Source: Anaerolineae bacterium
GTDB lineage: Bacteria > Chloroflexota > Anaerolineae > Aggregatilineales > Phototrophicaceae
Assembly: GCA_022823165.1 (NCBI GenBank)
Contig: JAJDXR010000005.1
Coordinates: 44,362 to 108,361, forward strand
Direction of reading: 5' to 3'
DNA: 64,000 nt
This document shows, piece after piece, positions 42,840-51,441 of this stretch (positions within the stretch are counted from its first letter, which is position 1; each line of letters begins with the position of its first letter). The position numbers and the translations under genes are program-made. The notes beneath the pieces are model-generated. The model searched no databases. It had not been told where the DNA came from and saw only the letters and a list, made by a program, of their open reading frames with translations.

Positions 42840-43943
42840 ATGTACAAGACATTTCGGGTGAAGAATTTCCGCTGCTTCAAGGACTTGCAGATCAACGACC
42901 TGGGCCGGGTGAATCTGATCGCGGGGAAGAATAATACTGGCAAGACTGCGTTGCTGGAGGCGATGTATATCTTGACAGGAAGTCGAGATCTTAAAACTCT
43001 ACTGCGCAGAGCCAATCCATTGATGCCTCGAATCCGTAGAGACATGGATGAGGCAACACAACTTGCACAGAGTTGGAGCAGTATTTTTTCGAATCTTGAC
43101 AGTAGGAAACTGGTCGAACTTTCAGCAGATGACGACCGCGTACATGAACAATTCAAAGGTCAGCATTCCAGGTTTTCGGTAACAATTAGTCAGCTTCAAG
43201 ACATTTCAGCAACCGAGGACGAAGCGCTCCTCGAATTACTAGACCGCAGATTCGACAGTTTTGACGAATCCCTACAAGTTCTAAAGTTTGCCTCAAATTA
43301 CGAAGCGAATGACCTATATCTAGTGCTTGAAAGCAGGGGCGCAAGACCAACTCGTTTCAAGTTTGCGAGACTTTACCCAGCCAACATGTCAAGCACTAGA
43401 GAAAAGACACATCCGCATGAAATCACCAGAAGATTCGATAGAGTTCAGAAGTCAAAGCGGCTTGAAGTTCTTGTGAAATTGCTTCAGATCTTTGAGCCAG
43501 AACTGACTGATTTACGGCTTGGAACTAATGATATGCAGCACGTCATTGAGGCGGAATTAGGATTTCCACAACTCATCGCACTAAACAATCTAGGCGACGG
43601 CATGAATCGCATGCTAGAACTGATTCTCGCAATGTATGAAGTTAGAGACGGGGTCATATTCATTGACGAAATAGAAAACGGATTACACTATACGATCCAC
43701 AACAAGATCTGGCGTTTCCTAGAAGAGGTATCCAGGCAATGGGAAATCCAGGTCTTTGCCACGACGCACAGTCTGGAGATGATTCGCGCGGCGCATGAAG
43801 CGTTCAAAGACGATGATGACTATGAATTCCGTTATCACCGTCTCGACCGAAAGCCTGACGGAAACATTGAGGCGGTCACTTACAACAAGTTCGGCATGGA
43901 TGCGGTCGCAGCCTTTGACTTCGAACATGAGGTGCGTGGATGA
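42840..43943 (+). CDS. AAA ATPase of the OLD/AriA-like type paired with a TOPRIM protein
   Basis: The 367-residue protein starts at ATG 42840 (GGAAGG 7 bp upstream) with MYKTFRVKNFRCFKDLQ and a Walker A at GKNNTGKT (G29-T36). Walker B is in GVIFIDEIENGLHYT and a sensor-like FATTHSLEMIRAAHE follows, as in RecF/OLD-type ATPases. It overlaps the TOPRIM gene by 4 bp. ATPase-plus-TOPRIM pairs of this layout include OLD-like, AbiL/RloAB-like and PARIS (AriA-AriB) systems; which it is cannot be fixed by eye. Composition is AT-richer than tsaD next door. Confidence 0.83.
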   Translation: MYKTFRVKNFRCFKDLQINDLGRVNLIAGKNNTGKTALLEAMYILTGSRDLKTLLRRANPLMPRIRRDMDEATQLAQSWSSIFSNLDSRKLVELSADDDRVHEQFKGQHSRFSVTISQLQDISATEDEALLELLDRRFDSFDESLQVLKFASNYEANDLYLVLESRGARPTRFKFARLYPANMSSTREKTHPHEITRRFDRVQKSKRLEVLVKLLQIFEPELTDLRLGTNDMQHVIEAELGFPQLIALNNLGDGMNRMLELILAMYEVRDGVIFIDEIENGLHYTIHNKIWRFLEEVSRQWEIQVFATTHSLEMIRAAHEAFKDDDDYEFRYHRLDRKPDGNIEAVTYNKFGMDAVAAFDFEHEVRG

Positions 43944-44689
43944 CCGATCTCATTCCCGAGGGTGTAACACGGCTACTTCTGGTTGAGGGTCCCGATGACA
44001 AGCAGTTCTTTAAGCGGCTGCTCAAGCATATGCAGAGCAAACGCGAAATTCCGTTCGATTTAACTTGTCTTAAGATTCGCAAATTTGGCGGCAAGAATAA
44101 ACTCGGCGCGTATCTGTTTGAGCTCTTGCAGCAGCCGAATTTCGAATCAGTCGACAAAATCTGGATTGTTCGTGATGCGGACTTCAACGAATCGGATCCT
44201 CAGCGCGCAGTTGGCGCACCTAAACGGGCGTTGCAGAATGCAAATTCTGCAATCGACAATGCCTATCGAGAAAGTTCTAGAGACATTGTGCCGCCAGTCT
44301 TGCGCGACTTCATGTCACCCACAGACGGACATCCCAAATTGTCCTTCATGGTGTTGCCTGATTCTGAAAAAGCGACAGAAGGCTCACTTGAAACTTTGCT
44401 ACTCAGAGCACTGCGGTGCGATTCAATGATGCCATGCGTTGATGAGTACCTGGCGTGCGTAAAGAAAAAGCATGCTGAATCAGAGGTTGCAAGAAATCGA
44501 GAAGACAAAAGCCGTATCAGTGTTTTGCTCTCTGGCAAATTGATTCTGCGAGAATTATCGAGAAGCAAAGATTCTAGCCGAGAGTTGCCACGGTTCATGT
44601 TCAGCATGAAATGGTGGGATGACAGTGTATTTGACGATCATGCCTTCGACGACGCCAAAGCCTTCCTCACCCAACTCCTCGCGCCTTGA
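43940..44689 (+). CDS. TOPRIM nuclease-like protein (DUF3226/DUF4435-like), partner of the AAA ATPase
   Basis: The 249-residue protein has the TOPRIM acidic residues: Glu16 in RLLLVEGPDDKQFF and the DxD pair D79/D81 in KIWIVRDADFNESD. The rest is helical with Lys/Arg-rich segments. TOPRIM effectors of this kind cut DNA or, in PARIS, tRNA once released by the ATPase. The 4-bp overlap with the ATPase gene shows co-translation. It ends about 80 bp before an unrelated membrane protein gene. Confidence 0.8.
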   Translation: MTDLIPEGVTRLLLVEGPDDKQFFKRLLKHMQSKREIPFDLTCLKIRKFGGKNKLGAYLFELLQQPNFESVDKIWIVRDADFNESDPQRAVGAPKRALQNANSAIDNAYRESSRDIVPPVLRDFMSPTDGHPKLSFMVLPDSEKATEGSLETLLLRALRCDSMMPCVDEYLACVKKKHAESEVARNREDKSRISVLLSGKLILRELSRSKDSSRELPRFMFSMKWWDDSVFDDHAFDDAKAFLTQLLAP

Positions 44690-44767
44690 GAGCCCGCGCC
44701 AATGTACTTCGCGCCCACAGCTGTGGTAAGCTAGGCATAGCGCAGGCTAGGTTTCCCGGAGTGCATC

Positions 44768-46135
44768 ATGACCACGTTAAGTCAACGACTGCCTTGGATT
44801 ATCGCCGCGGCGGCCGGTGTCGGCTTGTTTGTGGCCTTTGCCATCTGGGGCGGCATCCCCTCGGATTTGAGCGCCGGCGCCTTCTGGGCGCAGAGCGCGA
44901 TCTTCCTGCTTGTGATTTGCGCTTTTGTATTGGCGTTTTGGCATTTGCTTTCGCGGCCCCTGGCGCCGGGCTTGCGTCAGCCGCAAAAGAGCGTCTTGAC
45001 ATTCCGGGAGCGGGAAGTCCTGGCGCTGATACTGGCCAGTGGTGGCATTGCAACCTTCATCGGCGGCATCTGGGACGAACTGTGGCACCGCAGCTATGGC
45101 ATTCCTTTTGGCGAAGACCTGTTGTGGCGCCCGCACCTGTTGATGTATTTCGGATTCGCCACCGCCAGCGTCAGCGGTATTTGGGCGCTACTCTATCTCA
45201 ATCGCAATTTGCGCGGCAACTTCCAGCAGCGCTTCCGCGCCAACACCATCGTCGGGCTGCTCATCCTGAACGCGGCCTTTCTGTTCTACGCCTTGCCGGC
45301 CGACCCGGTTTGGCATCTGATCTTTGGCGAAGACATCACAGCCTGGAGCGTACCGCATTTGATCTTGCTGATCAGCTTCGTCTTGACGCAGCTGCTGGCT
45401 CTGGAGCTGCACGTCTCGACCTGGCGGCGGCATGAATGGCATGTCATTTTCAAGCTGCGGCTGAGTGACTGCTTGTCCCTGCTGATCTTGGCAGCCATGC
45501 AGATGATTTGGCTGCAGCTCATGCTGATTGATTGGGACGCGACCATTATCGGCGCCGACGTTGGTTCGCTGGATTTGTATCGTCCGGAGTGGCTGCTGGC
45601 GGCCAATCTGACCGCATGCGCTGCGTTTATGGGCGTAGTCGCCACGCGCGTCACGCGCTGTGCCGGCGCGGCGACCGCGGCCGGGTTGCTGGCTTTGCTG
45701 ATGCGCCTGGTTTTCATCCGCCTGTTTGACGCGGACATGCTGCAAGTGTCCGCCTGGATTATCGCCTTGCCGCCCCTGATCGCCATTGATATTTGGGCCT
45801 ACTATCGCGGCGTAATGCGCAAGACAGCGCCGGATTGGCGCGGGAGCGCTGTGGCCATCATAGCCGCCATGGCTTTGAACCTGCCGGTGATTCGCAGCAT
45901 GTATCAGCTGCCCAGCGCGGACGACCTGGCCTATGCCGCGGCCATCATCGTGACCGGCTTGGGCGTGAGCTGGTTCGCCAATCAGTTGGCGGAGGCCATG
46001 CTGCGCCAGCGTGAAGCGACGGTCAAGGCCACCGGAGAAAGCCCGAGCGTCAAGCCAGCGATTTCCTTCGGCGCATTGGGGGCTTTGCTGGCTTTCATAT
46101 TCGTCTTCATCGCGACAGCTTCGCCCCCGATTTGA
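44768..46135 (+). CDS. multi-pass membrane protein of unknown function
   Basis: The 455-residue protein has about twelve hydrophobic helices spread over its length, with conserved-looking charged positions between them (GGIWDELWHRSYGIPFGED, WHLIFGEDITAWSVPHLILL). WDELWH and the GED repeats recall di-metal or heme-copper accessory membrane proteins, but no family can be named. ATG 44768 has a CCCGGAG just upstream. It ends with a hydrophobic tail, and its stop overlaps the frame of the lipoprotein gene that follows. Confidence 0.7.
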   Translation: MTTLSQRLPWIIAAAAGVGLFVAFAIWGGIPSDLSAGAFWAQSAIFLLVICAFVLAFWHLLSRPLAPGLRQPQKSVLTFREREVLALILASGGIATFIGGIWDELWHRSYGIPFGEDLLWRPHLLMYFGFATASVSGIWALLYLNRNLRGNFQQRFRANTIVGLLILNAAFLFYALPADPVWHLIFGEDITAWSVPHLILLISFVLTQLLALELHVSTWRRHEWHVIFKLRLSDCLSLLILAAMQMIWLQLMLIDWDATIIGADVGSLDLYRPEWLLAANLTACAAFMGVVATRVTRCAGAATAAGLLALLMRLVFIRLFDADMLQVSAWIIALPPLIAIDIWAYYRGVMRKTAPDWRGSAVAIIAAMALNLPVIRSMYQLPSADDLAYAAAIIVTGLGVSWFANQLAEAMLRQREATVKATGESPSVKPAISFGALGALLAFIFVFIATASPPI

Positions 46136-46151
46136 TCTTGCGCAAGCGCGC

Positions 46152-46157
46152 TATACT
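46152..46157 (+). promoter_or_regulatory. -10 element directly before the lipoprotein start
   Basis: TATACT at 46152 lies 7 nt before the GTG at 46165, consistent with a leaderless transcript for the lipoprotein gene in addition to read-through from the membrane-protein gene. Confidence 0.35.
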
Positions 46158-46164
46158 TGTCGGC

Positions 46165-46926
46165 GTGAAAGCGATTCTGGAAATTCACGCGGCGGCGCGG
46201 CTGATCGCCTGCCTCAGCCTGATTCTGGCGGCCTGGCTGCTGAGCGCGTGCAGCGCCGTCGAGTTGCATCAGCGGATGGCCAGCCAGACAGCCGCCGCCA
46301 GCGCGCTCGCAGAGGCCACGGAGGATCCAGCCGCCGACGCCCAAGCTGCGCTGGCGGCTTATCAGGCGACTACCGGCGCGCAATTGCAGCGCGCCACTGT
46401 CTCGGCCGCGACTTTGATTGCGCTGGAGACAGCAGCCTCGAGCACGCCGATAGCGACCGTCCGCCCCGATTTCGACATTAGCGCCGCCGATACAACCGTC
46501 TACGGCGCCGTACCGATTGACAGCGACAAGCTGAATATCATCGCCGCCCTGGCCTTTGACGCGGCCGGGCGGCTGCTGGCGGCGACGCGGGCCGGCGAGG
46601 TGTATCGCCTGAGCGACCGGGACGGCGACGGGCTGGCGGATGAGACGGCGCTGATCTTCGCGGACGAAGGTGAGGCGCTGGGACAAGTGTCGGGCATGTT
46701 CGCGCGCGGCGCGAGCTTGATGCTGATGCACGGCGGCGCGCTCAGCCAGTTGCGCGATGCGGATGGCGACGGCCGCTACGAGACCGTCACGCTGCTGAGC
46801 GAGGAGCTGCCGGCCGGGCAGAACGCCCTACGCGCCAGCAACAGCAGCGCGCAAGCGCCGGACGGGCGGTTCTTCACCGCCGATCTTGACACGGGCGAGA
46901 TCTTGCAAGTGCTGCTGCGGGAATAG
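46165..46926 (+). CDS. lipoprotein with a partial propeller-like repeat
   Basis: GTG 46165 gives 253 residues with a lipoprotein signal peptide ending in the lipobox LLSAC; a TTG at 46132, overlapping the previous stop by 3 bp, is an in-frame alternative. An Ala-rich helical region (about 30-90) precedes a C-terminal segment with DRDGDGLADE and DADGDGRYE, calcium-loop-like motifs of the PQQ/sorbosone-dehydrogenase type propellers, but only about two blades are present. It is either a small domain or a truncated enzyme. The function is unknown. Confidence 0.62.
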   Translation: MKAILEIHAAARLIACLSLILAAWLLSACSAVELHQRMASQTAAASALAEATEDPAADAQAALAAYQATTGAQLQRATVSAATLIALETAASSTPIATVRPDFDISAADTTVYGAVPIDSDKLNIIAALAFDAAGRLLAATRAGEVYRLSDRDGDGLADETALIFADEGEALGQVSGMFARGASLMLMHGGALSQLRDADGDGRYETVTLLSEELPAGQNALRASNSSAQAPDGRFFTADLDTGEILQVLLRE

Positions 46927-47061
46927 ACGCGCGGCCTATCCTCTCATGTGCCTAGCGAAAACAGTGATTTCAGGGCGACCAAAGGTGCCGCCCCGACATT
47001 TCTTAACGCATGTGATACTGGCAGAGGTCAGCCGGTCGCTGACCCCATGGATGGGCCCGGG

Positions 47062-48363
47062 CTAGCCGCCCAGGCGCGGCACACAGTCGTCGAGAGCGGC
47101 TTGCGCAGGCTCGACCAGGCTGTCTAACGTGGCTTGCACCTCGTCCCGCTCGATTTCACCGAGCATGATCAAGTCCCAGGCATCGCTGACTGCGCGGATA
47201 ACTGCGCCGCGCCAACAGGGATGGGTGGCGCGCCACTCGGCCGTCTGTGTAGCGTTCAGGACGCCCATAAAGCCCTGGAAGTAGTCAACCTCAGCATCTG
47301 GATAGTCCTCCAATACCGCCGGCAGCGACGGCATTAGCGCGCCAATTTCCATGTTGATGCGCTGCCCCTCCGGCCCGGCCCAAAAGCTGAGGAATTCGTA
47401 AGCTTCGTCGGGATGCTCGCTGCCCGCCCAGATGGAGGCGCGCAAAGCCCAGGCGTGGACATAACGCTCATTGCCCGGCACATGCGGCTCGGGCACGACG
47501 CCGAAGTTGACGCCGGCATTGGCCGCTGTGATCATGTGCCCGTTGTTGAGCGTCGCCATCCCCAGGCGCCCGGCGATGAACAGGTCAACTGGACCGGTGC
47601 CCTCTGTGCCGAGCACTTCAATATCGGCCGGCGTGGGGGTTGCGCCGCTATCGACCAAGTCCCAAAGCCAGGTATAGGCGGCAACGGAGTCGGGCCCGTT
47701 GAAGTAGCCGTCGACGGTGCTGCTGTCGTCGCTGTAGGGTTTGGTAGCGCCCATATTACGCCAAAGCGCGCGGAAGGGACCGCGGGGACGGTCCCCGCCC
47801 CAGCGCCGCTTGTCCGGGTCGGTCAGGGCTTTGGCGATCTCAATGAAATCATCGGGCGTCCAGTCGGCAGTGGGGTAATCGACGCCGGCCTCGTCAAAAA
47901 CGTCTTTGTTATACATGACGAAGTTGGCGCCAACAGTGAAGGGCAGCCCCACGACCCGATCGTTCCATACCGCCCAATTGTTGAAATACTCCTCGAAGTA
48001 GTCATCGCGGCTAAGGTCGGGATCGGCTTCCAGGCGCTCCGTGATATCCAGCGTGTGCGGCAGCCAGGGCGTCTCCCAGAAATAGGCGATATCGGGCGCG
48101 CCTTCGCCGGCTCCCAGCGCGGTATTCATAAGATCGCCATAAGCCGATTCGGCCATAATCGTTACATCGATCTTGATATTTGGATGCTCTGCTTCAAAGG
48201 CTTCGACCACGGCGCGGATGGCCGGCTCGGGCGATTCCGCCGAAGCCAGCGTCCACCAGGTGATGGTGACCGGGTCTTGCGCGGCCGCCCCGCCGATGCT
48301 GACGGCCAGCAGCAAAAGCAGGCTGACGACCAAAAGTATCCTCTTAAAAACTACCTGTTTCAT
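47062..48363 (-). CDS. ABC transporter sugar-binding protein (orphan)
   Basis: The 433-residue protein has a Sec signal (1-27) and matches the family 1 extracellular solute-binding proteins for sugars: ITWWTLASAESPEPAIRAVV, YFWETPWLPHTLDIT and DYFEEYFNNWAVWNDRVVGL near the binding site. The start is ATG 48363 with AAGGAG 7 bp upstream; an ATG 6 bp earlier is too close to it. It binds an oligosaccharide or similar solute outside the membrane for import. No permease or ATPase genes are nearby, so the transporter partners must lie elsewhere. Confidence 0.87.
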   Translation of the reverse strand: MKQVVFKRILLVVSLLLLLAVSIGGAAAQDPVTITWWTLASAESPEPAIRAVVEAFEAEHPNIKIDVTIMAESAYGDLMNTALGAGEGAPDIAYFWETPWLPHTLDITERLEADPDLSRDDYFEEYFNNWAVWNDRVVGLPFTVGANFVMYNKDVFDEAGVDYPTADWTPDDFIEIAKALTDPDKRRWGGDRPRGPFRALWRNMGATKPYSDDSSTVDGYFNGPDSVAAYTWLWDLVDSGATPTPADIEVLGTEGTGPVDLFIAGRLGMATLNNGHMITAANAGVNFGVVPEPHVPGNERYVHAWALRASIWAGSEHPDEAYEFLSFWAGPEGQRINMEIGALMPSLPAVLEDYPDAEVDYFQGFMGVLNATQTAEWRATHPCWRGAVIRAVSDAWDLIMLGEIERDEVQATLDSLVEPAQAALDDCVPRLGG

Positions 48364-48497
48364 GGCCATGCTCCTTGTACATGTATTTCCTGTCTCGCGC
48401 CGCAGGCGACGATGCCAGCGACGCAACTGAATACTAGCATATTCGCATTTGAGTCTACAAATTTGCTCTGTGAGGAGCCGTATTTAGCCGGGAAAGC

Positions 48498-48523
48498 AAA
48501 AAGGGCGACCTAACAGGCCGCCC
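48498..48523 (-). terminator. intrinsic terminator after the BI-1 gene
   Basis: On the minus strand GGGCGGCCT and AGGTCGCCC form a stem with one mismatch and a tight loop, followed by TTTTTG. It lies 29-54 bp downstream of the BI-1 stop. Confidence 0.65.
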
Positions 48524-48551
48524 GGAAAGAGGCTGGCTGTCTGATGAGAGC

Positions 48552-49262
48552 TTAGTCGCGGCCCCCGCCGAAGAGGCGCAGCATGAAGATGAACAGGTTG
48601 ATGAAGTCGAGGTAGAGCGTCAAAGCGCCCATGATGCTGAACTTCAGCGTGTCATCGGAATCAACCTTCAGCTTGCGCGTCGCCGCCATGGCCGCGATGC
48701 GCTGCGTGTCCCAGGCGGTCAAGCCGGTGAAGAGCAGCACGCCGAAGATGCTGATGAGGAAGTCGAGCGGTCCGCTGCCCAGGAAGATGTTGATGATGCT
48801 GGCGATGATCAGCCCGAACAATCCCATCATGAAGTAGCTGCTGAACTTGGTCAGATCGGTCTTGGTCGTCAGCCCATATATGGTCATCGCCCCGAAGACG
48901 CCGGCCGTGCTGAAGAATGCCGCCGCAATCGACCCCAGCGAGAAGACCAGGAAGAAAATTGAGAAGGTGAATCCGGTCAAAGCCGAGTAGACGAAGAAGA
49001 GCATGCCGGCGGTCGTGGCCGAGATGCGATTGATAGCCCAGCTCAAGCCGATGACGATACCCAGTTGCGCGAAAATCGCGATGAACATCATGCCTTGCGA
49101 GGGGAAGAAGCCGCTGTTGCTGACGGCCAAAGCCACGGCCGCCGTGACCAGCAGGCCCATCGTCATCCAGCCGTAGACGTTGCGCATGACGGCGTTGAGC
49201 TGCAAACCTTCCAGGGGTCTGCCGGGCGCGTCAACGATGAAGCTGTCGTTTCTGAAGTTCAT
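48552..49262 (-). CDS. Bax inhibitor-1/YccA family membrane protein
   Basis: The 236-residue protein has seven hydrophobic helices, the N-terminal VYGWMTMGLLVTAAVALAV after an NAVMRNVY start, IFAQLGIVIGLSWAINRISA and the C-terminal GALTLYLDFINLFIFMLRL, which define the BI-1/YccA family of pH-sensitive calcium-leak channels. It is monocistronic with a terminator and divergent from maf. Confidence 0.9.
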   Translation of the reverse strand: MNFRNDSFIVDAPGRPLEGLQLNAVMRNVYGWMTMGLLVTAAVALAVSNSGFFPSQGMMFIAIFAQLGIVIGLSWAINRISATTAGMLFFVYSALTGFTFSIFFLVFSLGSIAAAFFSTAGVFGAMTIYGLTTKTDLTKFSSYFMMGLFGLIIASIINIFLGSGPLDFLISIFGVLLFTGLTAWDTQRIAAMAATRKLKVDSDDTLKFSIMGALTLYLDFINLFIFMLRLFGGGRD

Positions 49263-49363
49263 GTGCTTGCCTCCAAAGCGCCGTATTGTGGACGCTTGTC
49301 ATTCATTCTTGTCCACCTATTATAACGAAAAATATCTCGATTGGATGTGGCGGCTTTTGCGAA

Positions 49364-49391
49364 TTTACAGGCTTCTAACGGCTGATATAAT
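49364..49391 (+). promoter_or_regulatory. promoter of maf
   Basis: TTTACA (49364-49369) and TATAAT (49386-49391) are separated by 16 bp. The transcript would start near 49398, next to an in-frame GTG (49399) and 28 nt before ATG 49426. Confidence 0.65.
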
Positions 49392-49425
49392 CCGCTGCGT
49401 GAATGACGGGAAGAATGCCAAGCCT

Positions 49426-50016
49426 ATGCGTCTGATACTCGCTTCGTCTTCCCCGCGCCGCCGCGAACTCCTGACGCAATTGGGTTTGCGCTTTGAGATC
49501 ATCCAGCCGGCCATCGACGAGTCTCGCCGCGCTGATGAGGAACCGGTCGCCTATGCCGCGCGCCTCAGCCGCGAGAAAGCCGAGGCTGTGGCGCGGCAAC
49601 TAGACGCCCGGCCGGCGCTGATCATCGCGGCCGATACGATTGTGATGGTCGGCGGCGAATTGCTGGGCAAACCGGCTGACGCGGCTGACGCGCGGCGGAT
49701 GCTGCGGCAGTTGCGGGGGCGCCAACACCTGGTCGTCACCGCCTTCACTCTGTATCAGGCCGGCGCGCCGTCGCGGGTCATCACCCGCCACGCGCGGACA
49801 GTGGTGGAAATGCGCGATATCAGCGATTCTGAGATTGACGCCTATATCGCCTCGGGCGACCCGCTGGACAAAGCCGGCGCGTACGGTATCCAGAACGAGG
49901 AATTCCGACCGGTCGCGCGCATAGAAGGCAGCTACAGTAACGTGGTCGGCTTGCCGCTGGATAAATTGCAGGCTGCCCTGCGCGAGCTGGGATACGCCAG
50001 TCGCCAGGCGCTATGA
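49426..50016 (+). CDS. maf: Maf/YhdE-like nucleoside triphosphate pyrophosphatase
   Basis: The 196-residue protein has the Maf signature MRLILASSSPRRRELLTQLG, the catalytic-site ADTIVMVGGELLGKP and the GDPLDKAGAYGIQ loop. Maf enzymes hydrolyse dTTP, UTP or modified nucleotides and limit their misincorporation; some act in septum formation. ATG 49426 is used; GTG 49399, nine codons upstream and right after the promoter, is an alternative leaderless start. Confidence 0.93.
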   Translation: MRLILASSSPRRRELLTQLGLRFEIIQPAIDESRRADEEPVAYAARLSREKAEAVARQLDARPALIIAADTIVMVGGELLGKPADAADARRMLRQLRGRQHLVVTAFTLYQAGAPSRVITRHARTVVEMRDISDSEIDAYIASGDPLDKAGAYGIQNEEFRPVARIEGSYSNVVGLPLDKLQAALRELGYASRQAL

Positions 50017-50140
50017 GGCGGCGGAATCAATGGCGAGGTCTTGCCAGGCGCAGCCCAGGCTGACAGAATACGACATCAGACAGTTTGACAACGAGAATAC
50101 AGTAGTGGAACAAAGTAAGTCATGCAAATTTCACAGCATC

Positions 50141-50212
50141 GGGTCAGCCAAGGCTGACCCCTACAGGGATAAAATATAGTCGAAAGTTGTAGGGGCGAGC
50201 CTTGGCTCGCCC
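50141..50212. repeat. double-hairpin palindromic repeat, copy 4 (halves in opposite order)
   Basis: A hairpin GGGTCAGCC-aa-GGCTGACCC followed by CTAC (50141-50164) and a hairpin GTAGGGGCGAGCC-tt-GGCTCGCCC (50189-50212) face each other across an AT-rich 24-bp spacer. They are the same two half-elements as at 10973, with the CTAC/GTAG ends pointing inward. Confidence 0.6.
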
Positions 50213-50294
50213 GCGCAAACACGAAAATTCGCTATTTTGTGATGATGTACCTATTTTCTCATTACTTACTCGCACTATCTGTGAAGGGACCGCA

Positions 50295-51314
50295 ATGAGC
50301 CTGAACGAAATCGCGAATCAATTGGTGGCGCCCGGCAAGGGCATCATGGCGGCCGATCGGCCGTCGCCGGCCTTCAAGGAACTGATGCAATCCGAAGGCA
50401 TCGACCACGATGACGACAGCTACCGCAACTGGTCGGAGCTGCTCTTCAAAACGCCGAACCTGAACGAAGCCGTCAGCGGCATCATTATGACTGATGAGCA
50501 GACGCGCATGGCCGATGGCCGCGGCGAGCCGCTGCTGCCGCAGGTCATTGAGCGTGGCATGATACCCGGCATCTCGCCCTTTACGGGCATGGTGGCGCTG
50601 GCGGGCAGCGCCGGCGAGACGGTCGGCAGCGGGCTGGACGGCTTGCGCGAACGCCTGGCAGAGTACGCCGGCATGGGCGTCGGCTTCAGCAAGTGGCGCG
50701 CCGCCCTGCAAATCGGGCCGGGCACACCCAGCTATTACGCCATTGAAGCCAACGCCTACGTTATGGCGCAGGTGGCCGCGCTCTCGCAGGAAGCGGGCAT
50801 CGTGCCCATCGTCGAGCCCGAAGTGATGCTCTGGGGCGATCATACAATTGAGCGCTGCTACGAGGTGACCGAATTTGTGCTGAGCCGCGCGTTTGAGGCG
50901 CTCTACACACATCGCGTCGATCTGGAGGGGACGCTGGTCAAAGCCAGCATGGTGCTATCGGGCAATGAATGCGCCCGGCAGGCCGATGTCGATACGGTCG
51001 CGGAGCTGACGGTCAAAGCCTTCAAGCGGCAGATTCCCGCGGCGGTTCCCGGCATCGTCTTCCTCTCTGGCGGGCAGAGCGACTATCATGCCACCGCGCA
51101 TCTCAACGCCATGAACGCAAAATTTGACCTGCCCTGGAAGCTGAGCTTTTCCTACGCCCGCGCCCTGCAACGCGAGCCAATGGCCGTCTGGAGCAATCGA
51201 GCCGAGAATGTGCCGGCGGCGCAAGCGGCCCTCCATCACCGCGCCAAGATGAACGGCCTGGCTTCGCTAGGATTGTGGACTGAGGAACTGGAGCGCGAAG
51301 CGCTCGCGCAGTGA
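50295..51314 (+). CDS. fba: class I fructose-bisphosphate aldolase
   Basis: The 339-residue enzyme is a class I aldolase: APGKGIMAADRPSPAF at the start, IVPIVEPEVMLWGDHTIERC, the Schiff-base Lys216 in EGTLVKASMVLSG and GIVFLSGGQSDYHATAHLN. It cleaves fructose 1,6-bisphosphate to DHAP and glyceraldehyde 3-phosphate in glycolysis. ATG 50295 has GAAGGGA 6 bp upstream. Class I enzymes of this type are usual in eukaryotes and found in scattered bacteria. The minus-strand MOSC fragment begins 7 bp beyond its stop. Confidence 0.93.
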   Translation: MSLNEIANQLVAPGKGIMAADRPSPAFKELMQSEGIDHDDDSYRNWSELLFKTPNLNEAVSGIIMTDEQTRMADGRGEPLLPQVIERGMIPGISPFTGMVALAGSAGETVGSGLDGLRERLAEYAGMGVGFSKWRAALQIGPGTPSYYAIEANAYVMAQVAALSQEAGIVPIVEPEVMLWGDHTIERCYEVTEFVLSRAFEALYTHRVDLEGTLVKASMVLSGNECARQADVDTVAELTVKAFKRQIPAAVPGIVFLSGGQSDYHATAHLNAMNAKFDLPWKLSFSYARALQREPMAVWSNRAENVPAAQAALHHRAKMNGLASLGLWTEELEREALAQ

Positions 51315-51321
51315 GCGGCGG

Positions 51322-51441
51322 CTAGGTTTTCGCCAGCAACTTGTGAAAGCGACCGCGCCATTCCTGCGACAGCGCGCTGAGCCGCAGAGCGCGCTCAGCG
51401 GCGGCCGGATTTCTGTCGAGCAAGAGCGCGGCGTTGACCTC
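51322..51441 (-). pseudogene. duplicated C-terminal fragment of the MOSC gene
   Basis: Forty codons, from EVNAALLLDRNPAAAERALR through the terminal LLAKT and a TAG at 51322, match the C-terminus of the intact MOSC gene at 52688 (EVNSALLLDKNPAAAERALR) at about 93% DNA identity. The fragment starts exactly where the GT2 gene stops. It is a tandem-duplication remnant or the outer flank of an insertion. Confidence 0.8.
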
